Source: Owenia fusiformis
Taxonomy: Eukaryota; Annelida; Polychaeta; Sabellida; Oweniidae
Length of the DNA: 64,000 nucleotides
Assembly (NCBI GenBank): GCA_903813345.2
Contig: CAIIXF020000005.1
Span: 5,793,375 to 5,857,374, forward strand
Direction of reading: 5' to 3'
Position numbers and translations under genes: made by a program. Shown one piece after another: positions 26,301 to 41,300 of this stretch (position 1 is its first letter; the number at the start of each line of letters is the position of its first letter). The notes under the pieces were generated by a model. It ran no database searches, was not told the DNA's origin, and worked only from the letters and a program-made list of their open reading frames with translations.

Positions 26301-29300
26301 CAGAATGCCAAAAAACTAATGAGATCTAGATTTTTATACTAAGAATCATCCCTGAAAATTTGAAATTGATCCACCAAACGGTTCACCTGAAAACGCGCAG
26401 ACAAGACTTCACAGACAAGATTTTAGGACCGAAAAATCCAAAATGGCCGACAATAAAAAAGTCCTTATGAGTTTTTGCTCATTTCTTTTTACAAAATTAT
26501 CACATATAACTACTGTTAACAATAAAGTAGGCTTTTACAACAAAGTACATCTGAAATTATTTATAAAGCTACTAAATAGTTGAAGTATGAAAACTCAAAA
26601 ACACCATTCAATATGATATAAAGTATTATCGCGCGCTAACTTTTCTTAAGACATTCAAAATGGCTGACATGACTGAGCTAGCAGGTCCAAAACCTAATCA
26701 GATCTAGAATGAAGTGAGCTGAACAAGATGTTCAAGTTTTAAAAGCAACTGTGAAGCAGTTTTTCTTAAAGTTTGCAGACAAGGATTTTAGCATTTGACT
26801 TCAAAATGGCCGACAGGAAGTAGGTTTCGAGTTAAATTTTTTTCATCCACATCTATAGGCACTCATAAGTTATCCCTGAAAATTTGAAGGTGATATCTGT
26901 AGCGGTTTTGGAGAAAACTCCCGGACGTACGGACGGACGGACGGACGGACGGACAGATGGACGGACGGACGGACAGACAGTCGGACGCGCCTAGGCCGAC
27001 AATATGGCCCCACACTATGTGGTGGGGACATAAAAACTAAATCTCTTTAAATAAGAGTATTTGTATCTTTACTTTCTGGACACCCTGTATGTTATGTTGT
27101 TTTTAGTAGCCATTAGATAAGAATGCAAAGTCACAAGCAATTCAACTATATTCACATAAAAATACACAGTACATTTATACACTGGCATGTAGCGATTATA
27201 GCGATACTGGATACTTTACTGAATTGTGTCAAAGTTAGACATGGGGTGCGGAATTTATTATGCAGATGACCATCATTTCAATGTTATTGCATGCAGGCAA
27301 ATTGAGATTAGGCCATTAGAGTATTAATTTCAAGCATACATAAAGCATTTATCATTAACCTCTTGAATCCCAGGCTCTAAAATCGGTTGAAACCAGAGGC
27401 TTTTCATTTTTTCCCATCTTATACAACTTGAGATGCTCAACTTAGTAAAATTAGATGGCAGAGAGCATTTCTACATATTTTAAACAAGTTTTGTGAAAAT
27501 TGGATGAAAATTGTAAAAATAAGAGCAATTTTAGTGAACATTTTTGTGACGGATTTTCTCGTCACTCTGGGTTTCAAGGTCATTTCTGAGGTGACGAGAA
27601 ATCTTGTCACTCCAGGTAGTCAAGAGGTTAAACCAATAACTCAAACATACGAGGGGTGATCCAAGTCTTGGACGGCCCCGCTCTAACTTTGCTATTTTCT
27701 AATAAAATAACATGAAACTTTTAGATAAAAACGATCAACATCTTAACAACTTTGTGTATAAGTTTCACCAGAAAATAATATATTTTAGCTACTTTTCTAA
27801 TAATTTTTTAATATTGGGTCCCTGCCACCCAGAACAGTATTTAAATACAGCAAATCACGTCACAACTGTTAATATGGCAAATACTTTAGGTACAGGTGCA
27901 CAACCTAACACCAGTCATGATATGAGAGAATTTCTGATTTTTAAATCTGAGTGTCATCTGCCATCATCATCTTCACATATTGAGAACTACTTTTCAACAT
28001 ATTTTCCACAAATTTGAACTCATTTTTCACACCGCTTTACCCATGAATGGAAGACATTGCTTATGTGATACAAATGCTACTGGTGTGCTACTCTAAACCT
28101 CATCGAATGAGTAAAGAGCATTTTCTTTCAACCCTCCTTTCAACTTCAGAAAAGGAAGAAAATAATAGTGAGAATATCTTGTACAGGGTGTCCAAAAAAA
28201 CAGGACCGTAAGAAAAATGAATAATTCGGTCAATTTTGCATATTTTGCCTTGAAATTTTAGAATTATTTAGTTCATTCAATGTGAATTTTGTTCTGTAAG
28301 TTTGATCATTGTGTCAAAAACTACAGTACTTTACAAAACATGCTCAAAGTGGGCACTTCTCTCTATGCACAAACGAATCCTGCGAACAAAGTTGTTAATT
28401 ACCCTGACCTATACACATTAATGCCTAACTCGTATTTTTTGCAAGGACTCGGATGGATGGATATTCTGCCATATGACTTGCGGCAAACCTACCATTTCCC
28501 ATTGGTTAACATGGGAATGTCGATTTTCAAAAATTCATCAAATTTATCATCAATTTTCGACCTATTGTAATTGAGGAAAAAAATTGAGAAAAATTTGGAG
28601 GTATTGGAATTAAAGTCAAATTAGGTTTCCATCAACAGTATAAGTATTTTCATCGCAGGTTAAGTAAATAAAAATTCAAAGTTAAAGAGGCTTTAACACG
28701 TAGTTCAATGGGGGAAAAAAGGTTGCCAAACTTATGGAGGGGAGTGTATTATACAAATATTTAATTCGATTGAGGTGAATACTTGTGCATCTTTCACAAA
28801 TGATATTCCAAGAAGCCAGAAGGGCTAGTGGATTATCATCTTGTGTCACAGGTATTCACCAAAAACAGAATTAAATATCTGTTTTATTATTCACTTTTAT
28901 ATTCCTCACTCACATTAATGAAATAAATGTGAAATGAACTATTGATGTCTAATTAATCATAATTATGTTCATCAAGGTATATATAAAATTAAAATTACAC
29001 TGGACTAAGTTGTGACTGGTGCATATCATTTGATATTCAACGAAAGTCATGGCTTTTTATTTTTAGTCACTTGTAGGACATGAACCAATCAGGGTGAGGA
29101 ATATGACAGTGATATAATAATAAATAATATTCAACTAAAACTTAAACAAAGTCTTTCTTCGCTTTAGTATGTATACATTGTATTCATGTATTTCTTACTT
29201 TATATTCAATAATTTTATTTGAATAGTATTCAGATAAAATCAGGTCATATTAACCGTGTATTAACAATAAGTGCAATATTCAATACAAGAACAACACAGG

Positions 29301-32300
29301 TAAATATACTCGTAATTATAAACGTAAGTTGGGTACAGGCTAGTCCATAACAATCTACATTGCCAATCTTTGTATGCGCATCATAGATTAGTCCAAATAT
29401 AGCTGGGTATAAAAAACTAAATATTGTAGAAACAAATAAAATGAATCCCCAAATACGACCAAATTTCTTTTTGCTAAATAGGTCGCTTAATATTGCTATA
29501 ACAAGCACAAACACACATGAATGAGCCATGGTAATAACAATATTTGATACATGTAATGCTGTTAAGTTAGTTCCTAAGCTAATCAGCAATCCTTGACCGA
29601 CAACGAAACCAATGTTGGTGATCAGCAAAAGAATAGGTTTCTGTATCTTCCCCTTTAGCAATTGAGCAAGCACAGCTAAGATAACACGTGCCAACATCCC
29701 TGCGATCGGGCGTAGAATTGTAAATATGGCACTGTAGGCCTCAAGTCTGGCAGATTTCAAGATTGCAGTGATATTTATTAAATACACAAAACCTATTGGT
29801 GTGATAATACTCTTTAACCAAAGAATTATTTGGAAGTTTTTGGTCACAAAAATCCTTTTGAAATCCAACCAGTTTTTTTTGATCATTATATATATCAAGG
29901 TCTCATTGCTTGTTTCAGCGTCTTCAGAATGAAAAAGTCCTGTAGATTCCGATTCATCTCCAGCTTCATTAAAGATATCCTTCAGATCATCCTCATCTTC
30001 AGTTTCAGCTGCAATATATTTATCATCTTTATCACTATCTTCATCATCTGCATCATTGGCATCTGACTGAGGGGCAATTCGTAGGAAGGCAACGCAGCAA
30101 CAGTTTGCAATACTTGAACCAATTGTTAGCATCAAAATAAAGCCTGACCAATTTTGGTTCTGTTCATCGTATATGTGGCCATTTGTAAAATAACTAGCGT
30201 ATAAGATAGCGAATACTAAAGCACCTCCCCCAAAGCATGATTCAAGAATGGCTAAAGCCTGAACACGATGTTTGCTGGTGAAGTTACTTATTGTGGTTGT
30301 CAACGCTGCCATATATGTGTAGGACACTCCATGCCCAATTATGAAGAAATATAGCTTTAACAATCCTGCTTTGGAAGTGTAAAACTCGATGCTCTTCATT
30401 GTGCTCCATAGCAATAAGTATCCTGTAGATGTGAGAATTAATCCAATGGCTGACGTAACTTTAGGTCCGAACATATCCTGGACTATCCCAGCTGGGATTG
30501 CAGTATGAAATCCAAAATGTGACATGGCAGCCATCATATCAATGTCACTCTGTGTGTAGTTGAAGGTGTGTTTCAGTGCCAGTGAATATACATTGAAAAT
30601 GAACAGACTTCCACACCAGAATTTAGCCATACATGCTACAATCAATGATGTTATTGTAAAACACCTGAGGTAGCTCTTAGAGTATATTTCTGCCATCCTT
30701 CTAATGTCCAACCTAAATTCACATCAAACTTCTCAAGGCAGAACGCAAAATAATGTGAGGTTTATGGTTTATCCCATGCTATGTTATGCTATGTTTTTAG
30801 TGGCCATTAGATATGAATGAAAAGTCACAAGCAATTCAACTATCTTCACATAAAATACTAAAAGTACATTCATAGACTGACTCAATTTATGTGTGCTCAC
30901 TACTGTGTAATAGAGCACAAAAGCTCTCAAATAATTTATATAAATGTATTATTAAATGTGTGACTACATACAAGTCAACAATACACGGCTGAAGGAAAGA
31001 TGTGGACCACATGGGAACATATACAATGGTAAGTCCAACAATTCTTTCAAACAAGCTAGGGGAGGCATCAAAAGTTCGATGTCGGATAGGAAACTAAATA
31101 AATCTAGTTTTGACTCTGACCCCCCCCCCCCCTCCCCCCAAAACTAAATTCCATGAAAGTTGATCGCCGTCTTCCGGTTTGAGAATTTGAAAAAATATTG
31201 CTAAACATGATCTAGTTTTTGTTAATTCCTATTGTAATTTGCGGCTTTTAACAACTATTGATAGAATGATCTTGATGAAGAAAGCATCAGGTAAATCCTT
31301 ATTTTTGAACCATTCCAAGGCATTCTGAGTCAAAATTGCCAAAAATTCGAAATGTTGAAATTTGGCGGATAGCAAACTGAAATAGGTTTGAACCCCCTCC
31401 CCCCTTACTAGATTTATTTAGTTTTCTATCTGACATCGAACTTTTGATGCCTCCCTTAAGTATGATCAGAAGTTTTCTATTTTCATGTTTATATCTCATC
31501 CCATATATGGTATATTTCTTTTAAAGGAAGGTGGATAAATAACACTTTGGAAAATATTTAAGTGTTTGGACATAAAAAGCCTGAGATTTGGGTCATCAAG
31601 TTCAGCATTTAGCATTTACGCCTCTATACTTCATGATTGAAACATTCACAATCACCTAAAAGGTGGCCATTCATCAAAACAGTACAGAATGTAGGTCAAC
31701 AAGATACGGATGTACACATAAATGTAAGAAGTAAGGTAGTACTTCACAGTGTCTCAGCTTTTTTCTACAATTCATATTTTCTTGAAAAAATCTTGGTAAA
31801 AGATATACTGATGTAAAATTAGAAAGATTGACCGTTTAGTTATTTCTAAAAAAAATGTTTTAATTTAACATTGCTCTCAACAGGATATTCTTTCTCATTT
31901 TAAAAAAAATCCCACAATTCAGATTTTCTTTAAAAAATGTGGATCATTCTGTGGAACAACAAATGTATTTTCAAAAATATTTAAGAAAATTCATCGTCCC
32001 TTGGGAAAAAAATAATTGATTTAATTAAAATAATTAATTATTTAGTTATTCCAAATAATTAGTTATTCCATTGTATATAATAAACTAGAGGTATAAAGGT
32101 TCATATAAAGGTCTAAAACTAATAAATATAATTATGTGCAATACAAAAAGTATCAAGAAAATACAAAGTGGTTCCAAAAGGATGAAAATAAAAAGATAAA
32201 AATGAAAATAAAATTGTTACGGCGGGACTCGAACCTGCATACTCCCGCCTGGAAACTGAGCATAATATCTCTGAGCCACCAGAGATAGTAATGAACAGGA

Positions 32301-35300
32301 GTTATTTTTTAGTGTATATACAATATTGATATAGAAAGCTTGTGTGCCTAGCCCTAAGGGGTGTATTCGCCATTATTAAACCTGCTTTGAGGTCTATATT
32401 ACAATTCGAACATAAAAACTCACAAAATGTTTCAAATACATGTATTCATTATGGTCTGCCATTACTACAGCCCTCAGTTATGATGTCACACATTACTCAT
32501 ATCACCAGTGGTATTGTTCACAAATATGCCCCTGGTGAAATGTTGACTTTGTTCACAGTTTATAGAAGGCGTGAATACAGTCATGTACGAATTATTATTA
32601 TTTACTCAAAAGAGGATTTTCTTTTTCTGATTTTTATTGCATTAATGATTATTTAAGAGTCTAAAACTTCTTCAAAAGAAGAATGATTTGAAATTCTAGT
32701 TTTGAAGATCAATTCTCGATGCCAGAAATGCTGAAAACAATGGATAGCATGTGTTTTCCCAAGGGAAAATAACATTGGATTTGTGGTTGTGAACTTGGGG
32801 TCAAGCCAAGGTGGGGTCCTAATCCATAATTTTCCAGAGAGTTGGATTGATACTTTGACTTCACTTGAAAGAAAAGATATTGTTTTAATAAAAATCACTG
32901 TATTTATAGCTAGAAAGTACTCATGATGAAAGATATGACTGTCTAAAATCACTAAGCAATATGTCACATGGCCCTTTGAGTTCCAATTCGTAATTGTTCA
33001 TATATAATATGATGCTGTTGCTTTCAGAATTTATCGCGGAATTCAGGACATCTTGCAGAATTTCTGCGAAAAATTTGCAATATGCAGAAAACTAGGATGT
33101 TTCCATGACATCTGAGATTTGTAGATTCACAAGAAAATTATACCTATGAGTATTGAAAACAAGGCATTAACATGCACAATGTCACAAGCTGCCATTTGTT
33201 CCAGACACTAACCACCAACTGTTAATATCAAACATCCTCCAAAAATGCAGATTATGAAAAAATTCCTGCTTGATAAAATCTGCTGTTCTAAATCATAAAA
33301 GATTTGTATTCAACGTGAATTACCAGATCCCCGATTACTGGGCTCCAAAGGATAGGTATCGATATGGTGAACTGAATTCAACAATGCCTTTCTCTTAAAC
33401 TAATTATTGAAAACATTCTGGAAAAAAACAAGGTCCTTTATGTAATGTTGACTGATTGACAACAATTTAATGCGAAAATTATTTGGAAATATTTTATTTA
33501 ACTGTTTTTGTTAACATTTTTTGTTTTTTTAGTGCAATTGTTTTTGCTCCTCTCTACCAATTCTTGAGAATGAAGTAAAATATCTTTCCGAACCTTTTTG
33601 GAACAAAATAGCATATACAACATGTTTTTAGACCTCTCAATATTATAGTTATACAAAGGAATTTTAGGTTGATTTTAAAAAAGTATTCAAAAAATTAAAA
33701 CAAAATCTCCCCAAAATAGATAAAAATAAAGATAAAACTTTTATTTCATTCAAGATACTTTTTTAAAATCAACCACAATTTCCTTTGTACAATTACAATA
33801 TTGAGAGACCTAAACATGTTGTATTTATGTTGTTTTGTTCCAATGAGGTTCGGAAAGATGTTTCATTTCACTCTGGAAACATGATACCAAGAACAAAACA
33901 AGTGTTTGATGTGTTTTCTAAAACAATATGGATGAAAGTGTATATATTGTTACCATTCAAAAGATGACCATTAAATTGACAATGTGTTAAATTTTTAGAT
34001 ATTTTTATGACTGGTTTAAGAGAAACATGTGTCCAAAAAGTTCACCATATTGATACCACTCCTTTCACAAGAATACATGTAAATGTAGAAGAGTATGACA
34101 GAAGGTTTAAAGGACATTTAAAGGTGCATTTTTGGCACAACTCTTATGTTTTTATGCATCCCAACCTTTGCATGGCCCTGGTGCAACATTTTGGAAAAAA
34201 TTGCAACTTTCTTTGGTATCAGTATGACAAATTAATTTGAAATAGATAATTATAATGTAAGTTTCGAATTCTTGGTATACCCCAAATATTGTGGTCTAAT
34301 GAAGCCATAAATATTTACGAAGATTGTGCAAAATCCGCAAAACCCTAAATCACACAAATGCAAAAACCTGGAAACATGTATAAAATTGTCTTACCATAGC
34401 TTTGATGCCTTCTGGGTAAAGGAATCTATTGTATAATGTGTCAACAGTGTCTTCTGGTGTGACATCACACTCTCGTTGCAACAACAAAGGACCCGTGTCA
34501 AGCCCATCATCCGCCCAAAATATACTGAAGCCAGCTTTTTTATCACCGCAGATCAGTGTCCTGAAATATAAATTTTTACTTCACTGAAGCTAAAGCAGAT
34601 ATATCAGGATTTTGGTAATGTTGGACAAAGACTTTCATTTGACCTCCATTTATTGGCATTTACTTATTCATAGATGCTGAATCATGGTATGAACAATAGT
34701 AATTTAAAGCTCTGAATATATTTGATGTTCGTAATAATGATATTTACATTGAATAACGGGATTATTTAGTTACCAATTTATAGCCGAAGCACCTCTATGT
34801 CGTGGCAATATGGAAGGGTGGTATATGATGGACTCATGTTTGGGATTTGTAATCACTTCCATAGGGATGAACTGGGAACAGAAGGGCATCACGTTGAGGT
34901 TCGCACCCACAGATTGGTACTGCTCAAGGACTTCTGGGAGAACTTGGCCCTTTTTACGCCATCTTGGAAATTTAAAGACACTAATGCCATCACTTTCAGC
35001 AGTTTGAGCTGTAAAATAATACAAATATTCATGGTCACAAGAATTTACTTTAAGAATTATCCTTTCATTTGTTTGTTAATTCATCTGTTTTTCATTTTTC
35101 ATTCATTATGTAGGTCTAGTCCATAAAACTTAATTGCATGAAGAACTGATGCCACTAAAATTGCAAGGATCATTCAAGTTATACTTAAATTGAACATAAA
35201 AGAAACTGATGTCAAAAAGACCAAGTCATAACCCCTTAATACATTTTTGAAATGTGGAAAAGTATGTAATCTCTTTTGAATAACAAACTCATATTTATTT

Positions 35301-38300
35301 TGGAATTCTAAGTTGACAAAACAAAACGCAAGCACTGCTGCTTTGCAAATGTAATATAAAGACATTTGCAAATACATACTTGCTGAAGTTGTACAAGAGA
35401 ATGAATATTAAGATTCATCAGACAAAGAAAAGGTTCAGACTAACTTGACGTGCTTTTACTGACGATTAAACCTGCCAAATGCGAACATTACTGAGATCAG
35501 CAAAAAGCATTAAGATATATAGGTATGCACAGGAATGTGTGATACATAATTTTCATGTACAACTATCATGAATATTGAATGACCACAATGAATCTATTGA
35601 CCTTTGATACCATATACCCTTGTTTTCATTTCTATAAATCAGACATATCCTGTTCCATCCTGTTCTGCCCTGTTCTGTTCCTGTTTTGATAATACATGTA
35701 CATGTAAAATTGTCTGACCTCTTATCAATCAATCCAATAATTAGGTACTATAGCTACTATACTGATTCTCTGTCTACCTTTAGAGCAACCTACTTGAATA
35801 TCCTTCAACCACAGGGCTCCAAGATCCAGAATATCTGGGGAGTTTTGAAAGCCAGTCTTTGAAAAACGTTAACAGCTTTTATGAGACATGCTCCATTCTC
35901 ATATGCCTTATCAATTCACAATAATTAATAATAATAATGTGAAATAATTTAAAGGGATAATTTGAGAAACAAAAATTGTACTTATTCAAGAACTCTACAA
36001 TAAGATGAAAACCGGGAACGTCTGTTGTCATGGCATCAAATTACACAATCCCCGTCCATCACTTACCTAAAGGGTCGGCCCTTCCTTGTATATCAGGTAT
36101 TGTGAATACACCAACTATTTCATGCTTCTGTTTGAGAACTTTATACACCTCAGCACCAAACTGACTCTGCCCAATCAGAGCAATTTTCAGTTTATCCCAT
36201 GATACCTGAAAATAAAATAGAGGAAAAGTCGAAATAGAAATGAAACCATTGATTTTATCGAAGATCGAAAGCTAGAAATTTTCAAATATTGGATCAGGAC
36301 CCTTCATGCATTTACCTATTCCCTCAGTCTCTATATCAGGGAGGAAATGAAGGGGGGGGGGTTAAAGGGTCTATGAAGCGGAAGGTCCTGGGTTTGATTT
36401 CTACAAGGGGCATTGAGTTTAGCATACTACTTTTCATGTCCAGAATCTTGCTACTACAGTGTGTCTCCAAAAAAATGTTACACTTACAAAAAGTTCAATA
36501 TCTTTCATGATTTTGACTTTTCCCTAAAATATACTAAGATACCATAAGACCAGTCTTTCTCGAATAAATTCACACCATCAGATTCAAAATCCGTCCAAGA
36601 TTGGCTGCACAGGACAGATTTTATAGACGCATGTGAAATCTGATTTGCGCCAACTTCTCAGTGGCTGGACATGTGGTGATCAATTCCTTTTTGGTGTGAA
36701 TGCTGTGGACAGTGATATCTGAATATGATCAATGATCCAGTTGTTTCTTTCCTGGATAGAAATACAAGATTTCATTGTCAGAGTGTTCAATTTTGTTATG
36801 ATGGCAACAGGATGGTGAAAAGGCCTGTGGCAGATTGTTTGGTAGAACTCTTTGGAAATTAGAAGATAGCATTGAATTACCCCCAGGGTCATCCCACCAC
36901 TTTACACCCTTGAGTTTTTGAAGGGCCTCTGAAAGTGGTTTACAGCATCACAAACTGACCTAAATGAACTTCTGAAAAATTAATTGATAGAATCAAAGTG
37001 ATATTACAAGTCATGCGCGCATGGGGAAGGGTACCTCAAGTTTAATTTGGAGAACATGTTGAGGGGACCACATGTTTATGTCTTATACCCAATGATCATA
37101 TGTACTTGACAAATAGGAAAATTACAAAATGACTCAGTTTAATGTCAAGCTTCTACTCAGAAGAAAGTTAAATATTAACCTTTAGCGTGCTGCCGGCGAA
37201 CGCGTCCGCCGAGACTAAAATGTCTCTCACAACTGCCGGCGGACCCGTACGCCCAATTTCAAACTTTTAAAAACTTTACTTTTTCGCGCCATTCGTATTG
37301 TCCAATTAGATTGCCCGATTTATTCAGTGCCTAACATGACTTCCTGTTGACCTAAAAATGGCGATATTTCGAAAAATAATTCTCAATTCAACAATTTAAA
37401 CAGTGTTTTAGTCGTTTTAAGTGAACAAATCGTACAAAATGGCGGACAAATACGATCACAACGAAAATGTGGAGGAAATGGACTACGATTTCAAGCTCTT
37501 TAGGCTCTTGGAAGCCGATAATGGTCATCGAAAATAGAAACTAGAATATTTTCTGAATTGAAAAATTGAACATTCGATCGCTGCAAATTCAGATTTGAAT
37601 TCTGACCAGACGAAGGGGCGGAGTGGCGGATTTCGGAGGAGTATTCATGGTATATTTATGCCCAGTCATGTTATTGTACGAAAAATATTCATTAGAACAT
37701 TTTTTTCATGAGCCAGGCCACTGTATCTTCCCTTTGTGAAAATTTTATCCAGATTCATTCAGTAGTTATTGAGATATTAATTATTTAGTCCAGGCATATC
37801 ATTTTTGCACTCTTTGAAAAAGAAGCCAGATGCGTGGGATATATTTGCTGAAATAAGGCAGCATGGTAAAGGTTAGAAACTGTTCCTCTTTTGTCATTTG
37901 GTCAATCCAATCACTTAGAAGTTGGCGCAAGTCAGATTTTACCATGGGACACTAAAAGCTGTCATGTGGAGCCAATCAATGACAGATTTTGAATTTGATG
38001 GTGTCAAATTATTCGAGAAAGATTTTTCTTTTGGTATCCAAAGTATATTTTAGGGAAAAGTCAAAATTATGAAAGATATTGAACTTTTTGTGAGTGTATC
38101 ATTTTTTTTGAGACACTCTGTATACTACAGCTCTCTGGAATTGCCTAAGGGTTGTTTCATTATTTTGTACTTTCATTCACTCAGTATGATTAAACTTTTC
38201 TTTAATCATATCTTAGGGTACCAATTTTTATCTGATAAAAATAATTTGTTTTAAAAGTTTAACTTGACAATTTACCTTGACTCTGTCTCATATACCATAT

Positions 38301-41300
38301 CTTTGGAGGACAACTATGAACATATGAGAATTTAATATTTGTACTGGGTTCTATATCCTGCATGGGTGAGACAAACTGTCTGACCTGTATGTAATCAAAG
38401 TGGCTGATAATGCCTTCACCAAAGCTACTACAAGTGTACAATGTTTATGTATTGTGTATGTATTTGTTAAATAAATTCTATGAATAAAAAAAAACGTATT
38501 GTATTATGAAGCTAATTCCTCAAAGTTAGTCCTACATTGTATACATGTATATTGAAGATAAATATAAGTGTCAATTCAAGTTCATCTCTAAGTACTGGTC
38601 ATTGTGTATTCTACTTAACTTCAAGAGCTTTATCAACTTATCAGCAATCATGTCAAAGTACTAACATACTTATAAGCATGTACTTTGATTATCTTATGTT
38701 ACAGGGCCCTGATAGTCAAGTTAAATGATGCAATAATTACCAAATGTTTATCAACAAGAGCCTCGAGAGATATACTTATCAATGAGGGGTGTGTTCAGAG
38801 AAAAAGCTCTCTGATTGGTCAGAAATATTATCATAATGTATAATATAGAAATCAGACAACGAATCTAGATGGAACAGGTTTCATTACAATCCCTTAAAAG
38901 ACAAAACAAGGCACAGACGTGAACAATATCGTACCTAAAACACAGCATTGTGGCCTTGTTGACCAAGAAAGCAAGATGGCCGCAGAAAAGTTAATCAGCT
39001 CTAGAACTTATCACTGTGTAACATATGTAAAAATTTGAACGGTTTGGCTTGAAACCTGTAGACAAGCCTCGATAGACAAGATTTTAGGACGGAAAATCTA
39101 AAATGGCTTAACATTTACCCAGAATGCCCAAAAACTAATCAGTTCTTGACGTTGATATGTAGAAACATCCCTGAAAATTTCAGATGAATCCCTCAAATGG
39201 TTTGGCTGAAAACCTGTAGACAAGTCTTGAAAGTGAAGATTTTAGGACGGAAAATCCAAAATGGCCACCTTAAAATTTACCCAGAATGCCCAAAAACTAA
39301 TCAGTTCTTGACTTTGATATGTAGAAACATCCCTGAAAATTTCAGATGAATCCCTCAAATGGTTTGGCTGGAAACCTGTAGACAAGCTGAAAAGTGAGAC
39401 GCCGCCCGCCCGCCCGCCTGCCCGCCAAGCTGACTACAATATCGTACCTCTTGTTAGGTACGATAAAAAATTAAAATACCAATCCAATCTGAAGTTACAG
39501 TACAGAATGATTGAAAATGTAACTGATAGCTTTAATTATTATGTAAAATCATTAAAGGGCCCGTGCAAACTTTCAAAATATAGCTTTATCACTCACATAG
39601 AATTTTACATGACTTGAAAAACTATAACTTGACTTTTTGAAAAATGTGACTGTTGAAAAAAAGTTGTTCATCTTATAATTTTCAAATCTTTGAATTTCCT
39701 GCCATTTTAGATACAAAAGTTTAGATTTTGATCATCATATGCAATACTTAACACATTATTTTCTTTACTCCTCAGATCAGGGAAAAGTCAATTATCTGAA
39801 CCATTCAATCTCTGACTTTATGCATATATAAACTTTTAAAGCATTTTTTTAAATTTGTTATGTCAATACACTAAACTTTCAAAATAAAACATTTTTTTAA
39901 CCTATTTAGGTTGAAAATAAGTTTTATATTTCAGATATTTATTGGATTCTATAAGAACTAATATTCTAAAATGCTTTTTTCTCTGAACCATTTTTCTGTG
40001 ACTATGGTATAATTTCTCGCTTATTTTACAATTTTTACAAAAGTAAAAAAATGTGTAAAAAAAGTGCCTCAAGTTCTGCCTATCATACTAAAAGAGAGTC
40101 TGAATGAGAGAAGTTTCAGTTTAAGCTGTTAGAAAACTAATTTAGTGATCTTTACATTTCTGCCCTCCATTTTGAAGAGCATTTGAACAGCAATGAACTG
40201 AACATTTCCGGATGCCAATTTATGTTGTTTTACAAAAGAACAATGCAAAAACAGAGTGCAGCTATGGTTCATTGAGGGAGAGGTAAGGCATAGCATCTTC
40301 TTAACATGCTATTGTCTTTATACAGTATCCAGCATCTGATTTCAGTACCGGCACTGAAGCCCTGCACTACTTTCGCGCTACTTCCGGTAATACCAAGATG
40401 CACTATATGTTATGCATTGGTTTAAACTATTGCTTGATAAAGTATGTGTATGACAACAAAAGGTCCTTCAAATTTGATTTCACAAACAAATTTTGATAAC
40501 ATTGTGTAAGACTAATATCTCGATAAAACTTTATATGGGGCCTTTAATCTTTACCATTTGTAATGAGCTTTATGGGTTGTGTATTGTTATTAAAGCGTCC
40601 AGCTGAGTATTACATTAATCATATTGATCTTTTTATCTCGATTAAGGTCAGAGTAAAACCTGATTTCCTTTGAATGGCAGAGTATTTATATTAGTATCTA
40701 CATGTAGCATGTTCTTATTGCAACTGATATGTTCTGATATGCCATAAAATATCTAAAACATACTCCAAATTCATGTCTGGCCTTGTCCAGTAACAGGACC
40801 ACAGCTAGTCCTAAGATCTTACGTTACATGTATGTCCACCCATAGGTACTCTCTTGATAGCCAGTTAGAGTTCTTTTTAGATAATTGCTTGAAACCGTGT
40901 ATCAATGAAAAGTTCTTTAGATAATTGCTTGAAACCGCGTATCAATGAAGAGTTCTTTAGATAACAACTTGAAACCGCGTATCAATGACAGTTATAATAT
41001 GTGGTATTATAATCTATTCTCCCAGATGCAATCATAGACAATGTACTGATAGGGATGCTCGCAGGACTAGGCGAGATGGCATAAGCTTACCCGAGTCTCT
41101 AGCTTACAGCTAGATGTAACTTCATTGATTTCGTATGTAATCTAGAAAAAGTGTCACACACACCTAGAAGTCCTATTTAATAGTTCTTATAAATATTTAT
41201 AAGAATATTAATCATATTTAAGTTGAAGCATTGCTTGTCTGGATCAAGATATTTCAAAATTTCTTTTCTAAAAGAACCTCAAACAGATCCGCCAATTATA

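Noticed and set aside
25588-26450. CRISPR-like regularly spaced repeats
   Set aside because: Units of ~163 bp repeat along their full length with decay; no short repeats with unique spacers, and the genome is eukaryotic.
32217-32290. Functional tRNA gene on the minus strand
   Set aside because: B box is good but D arm, anticodon arm and acceptor stem do not form; kept only as a SINE-like head.
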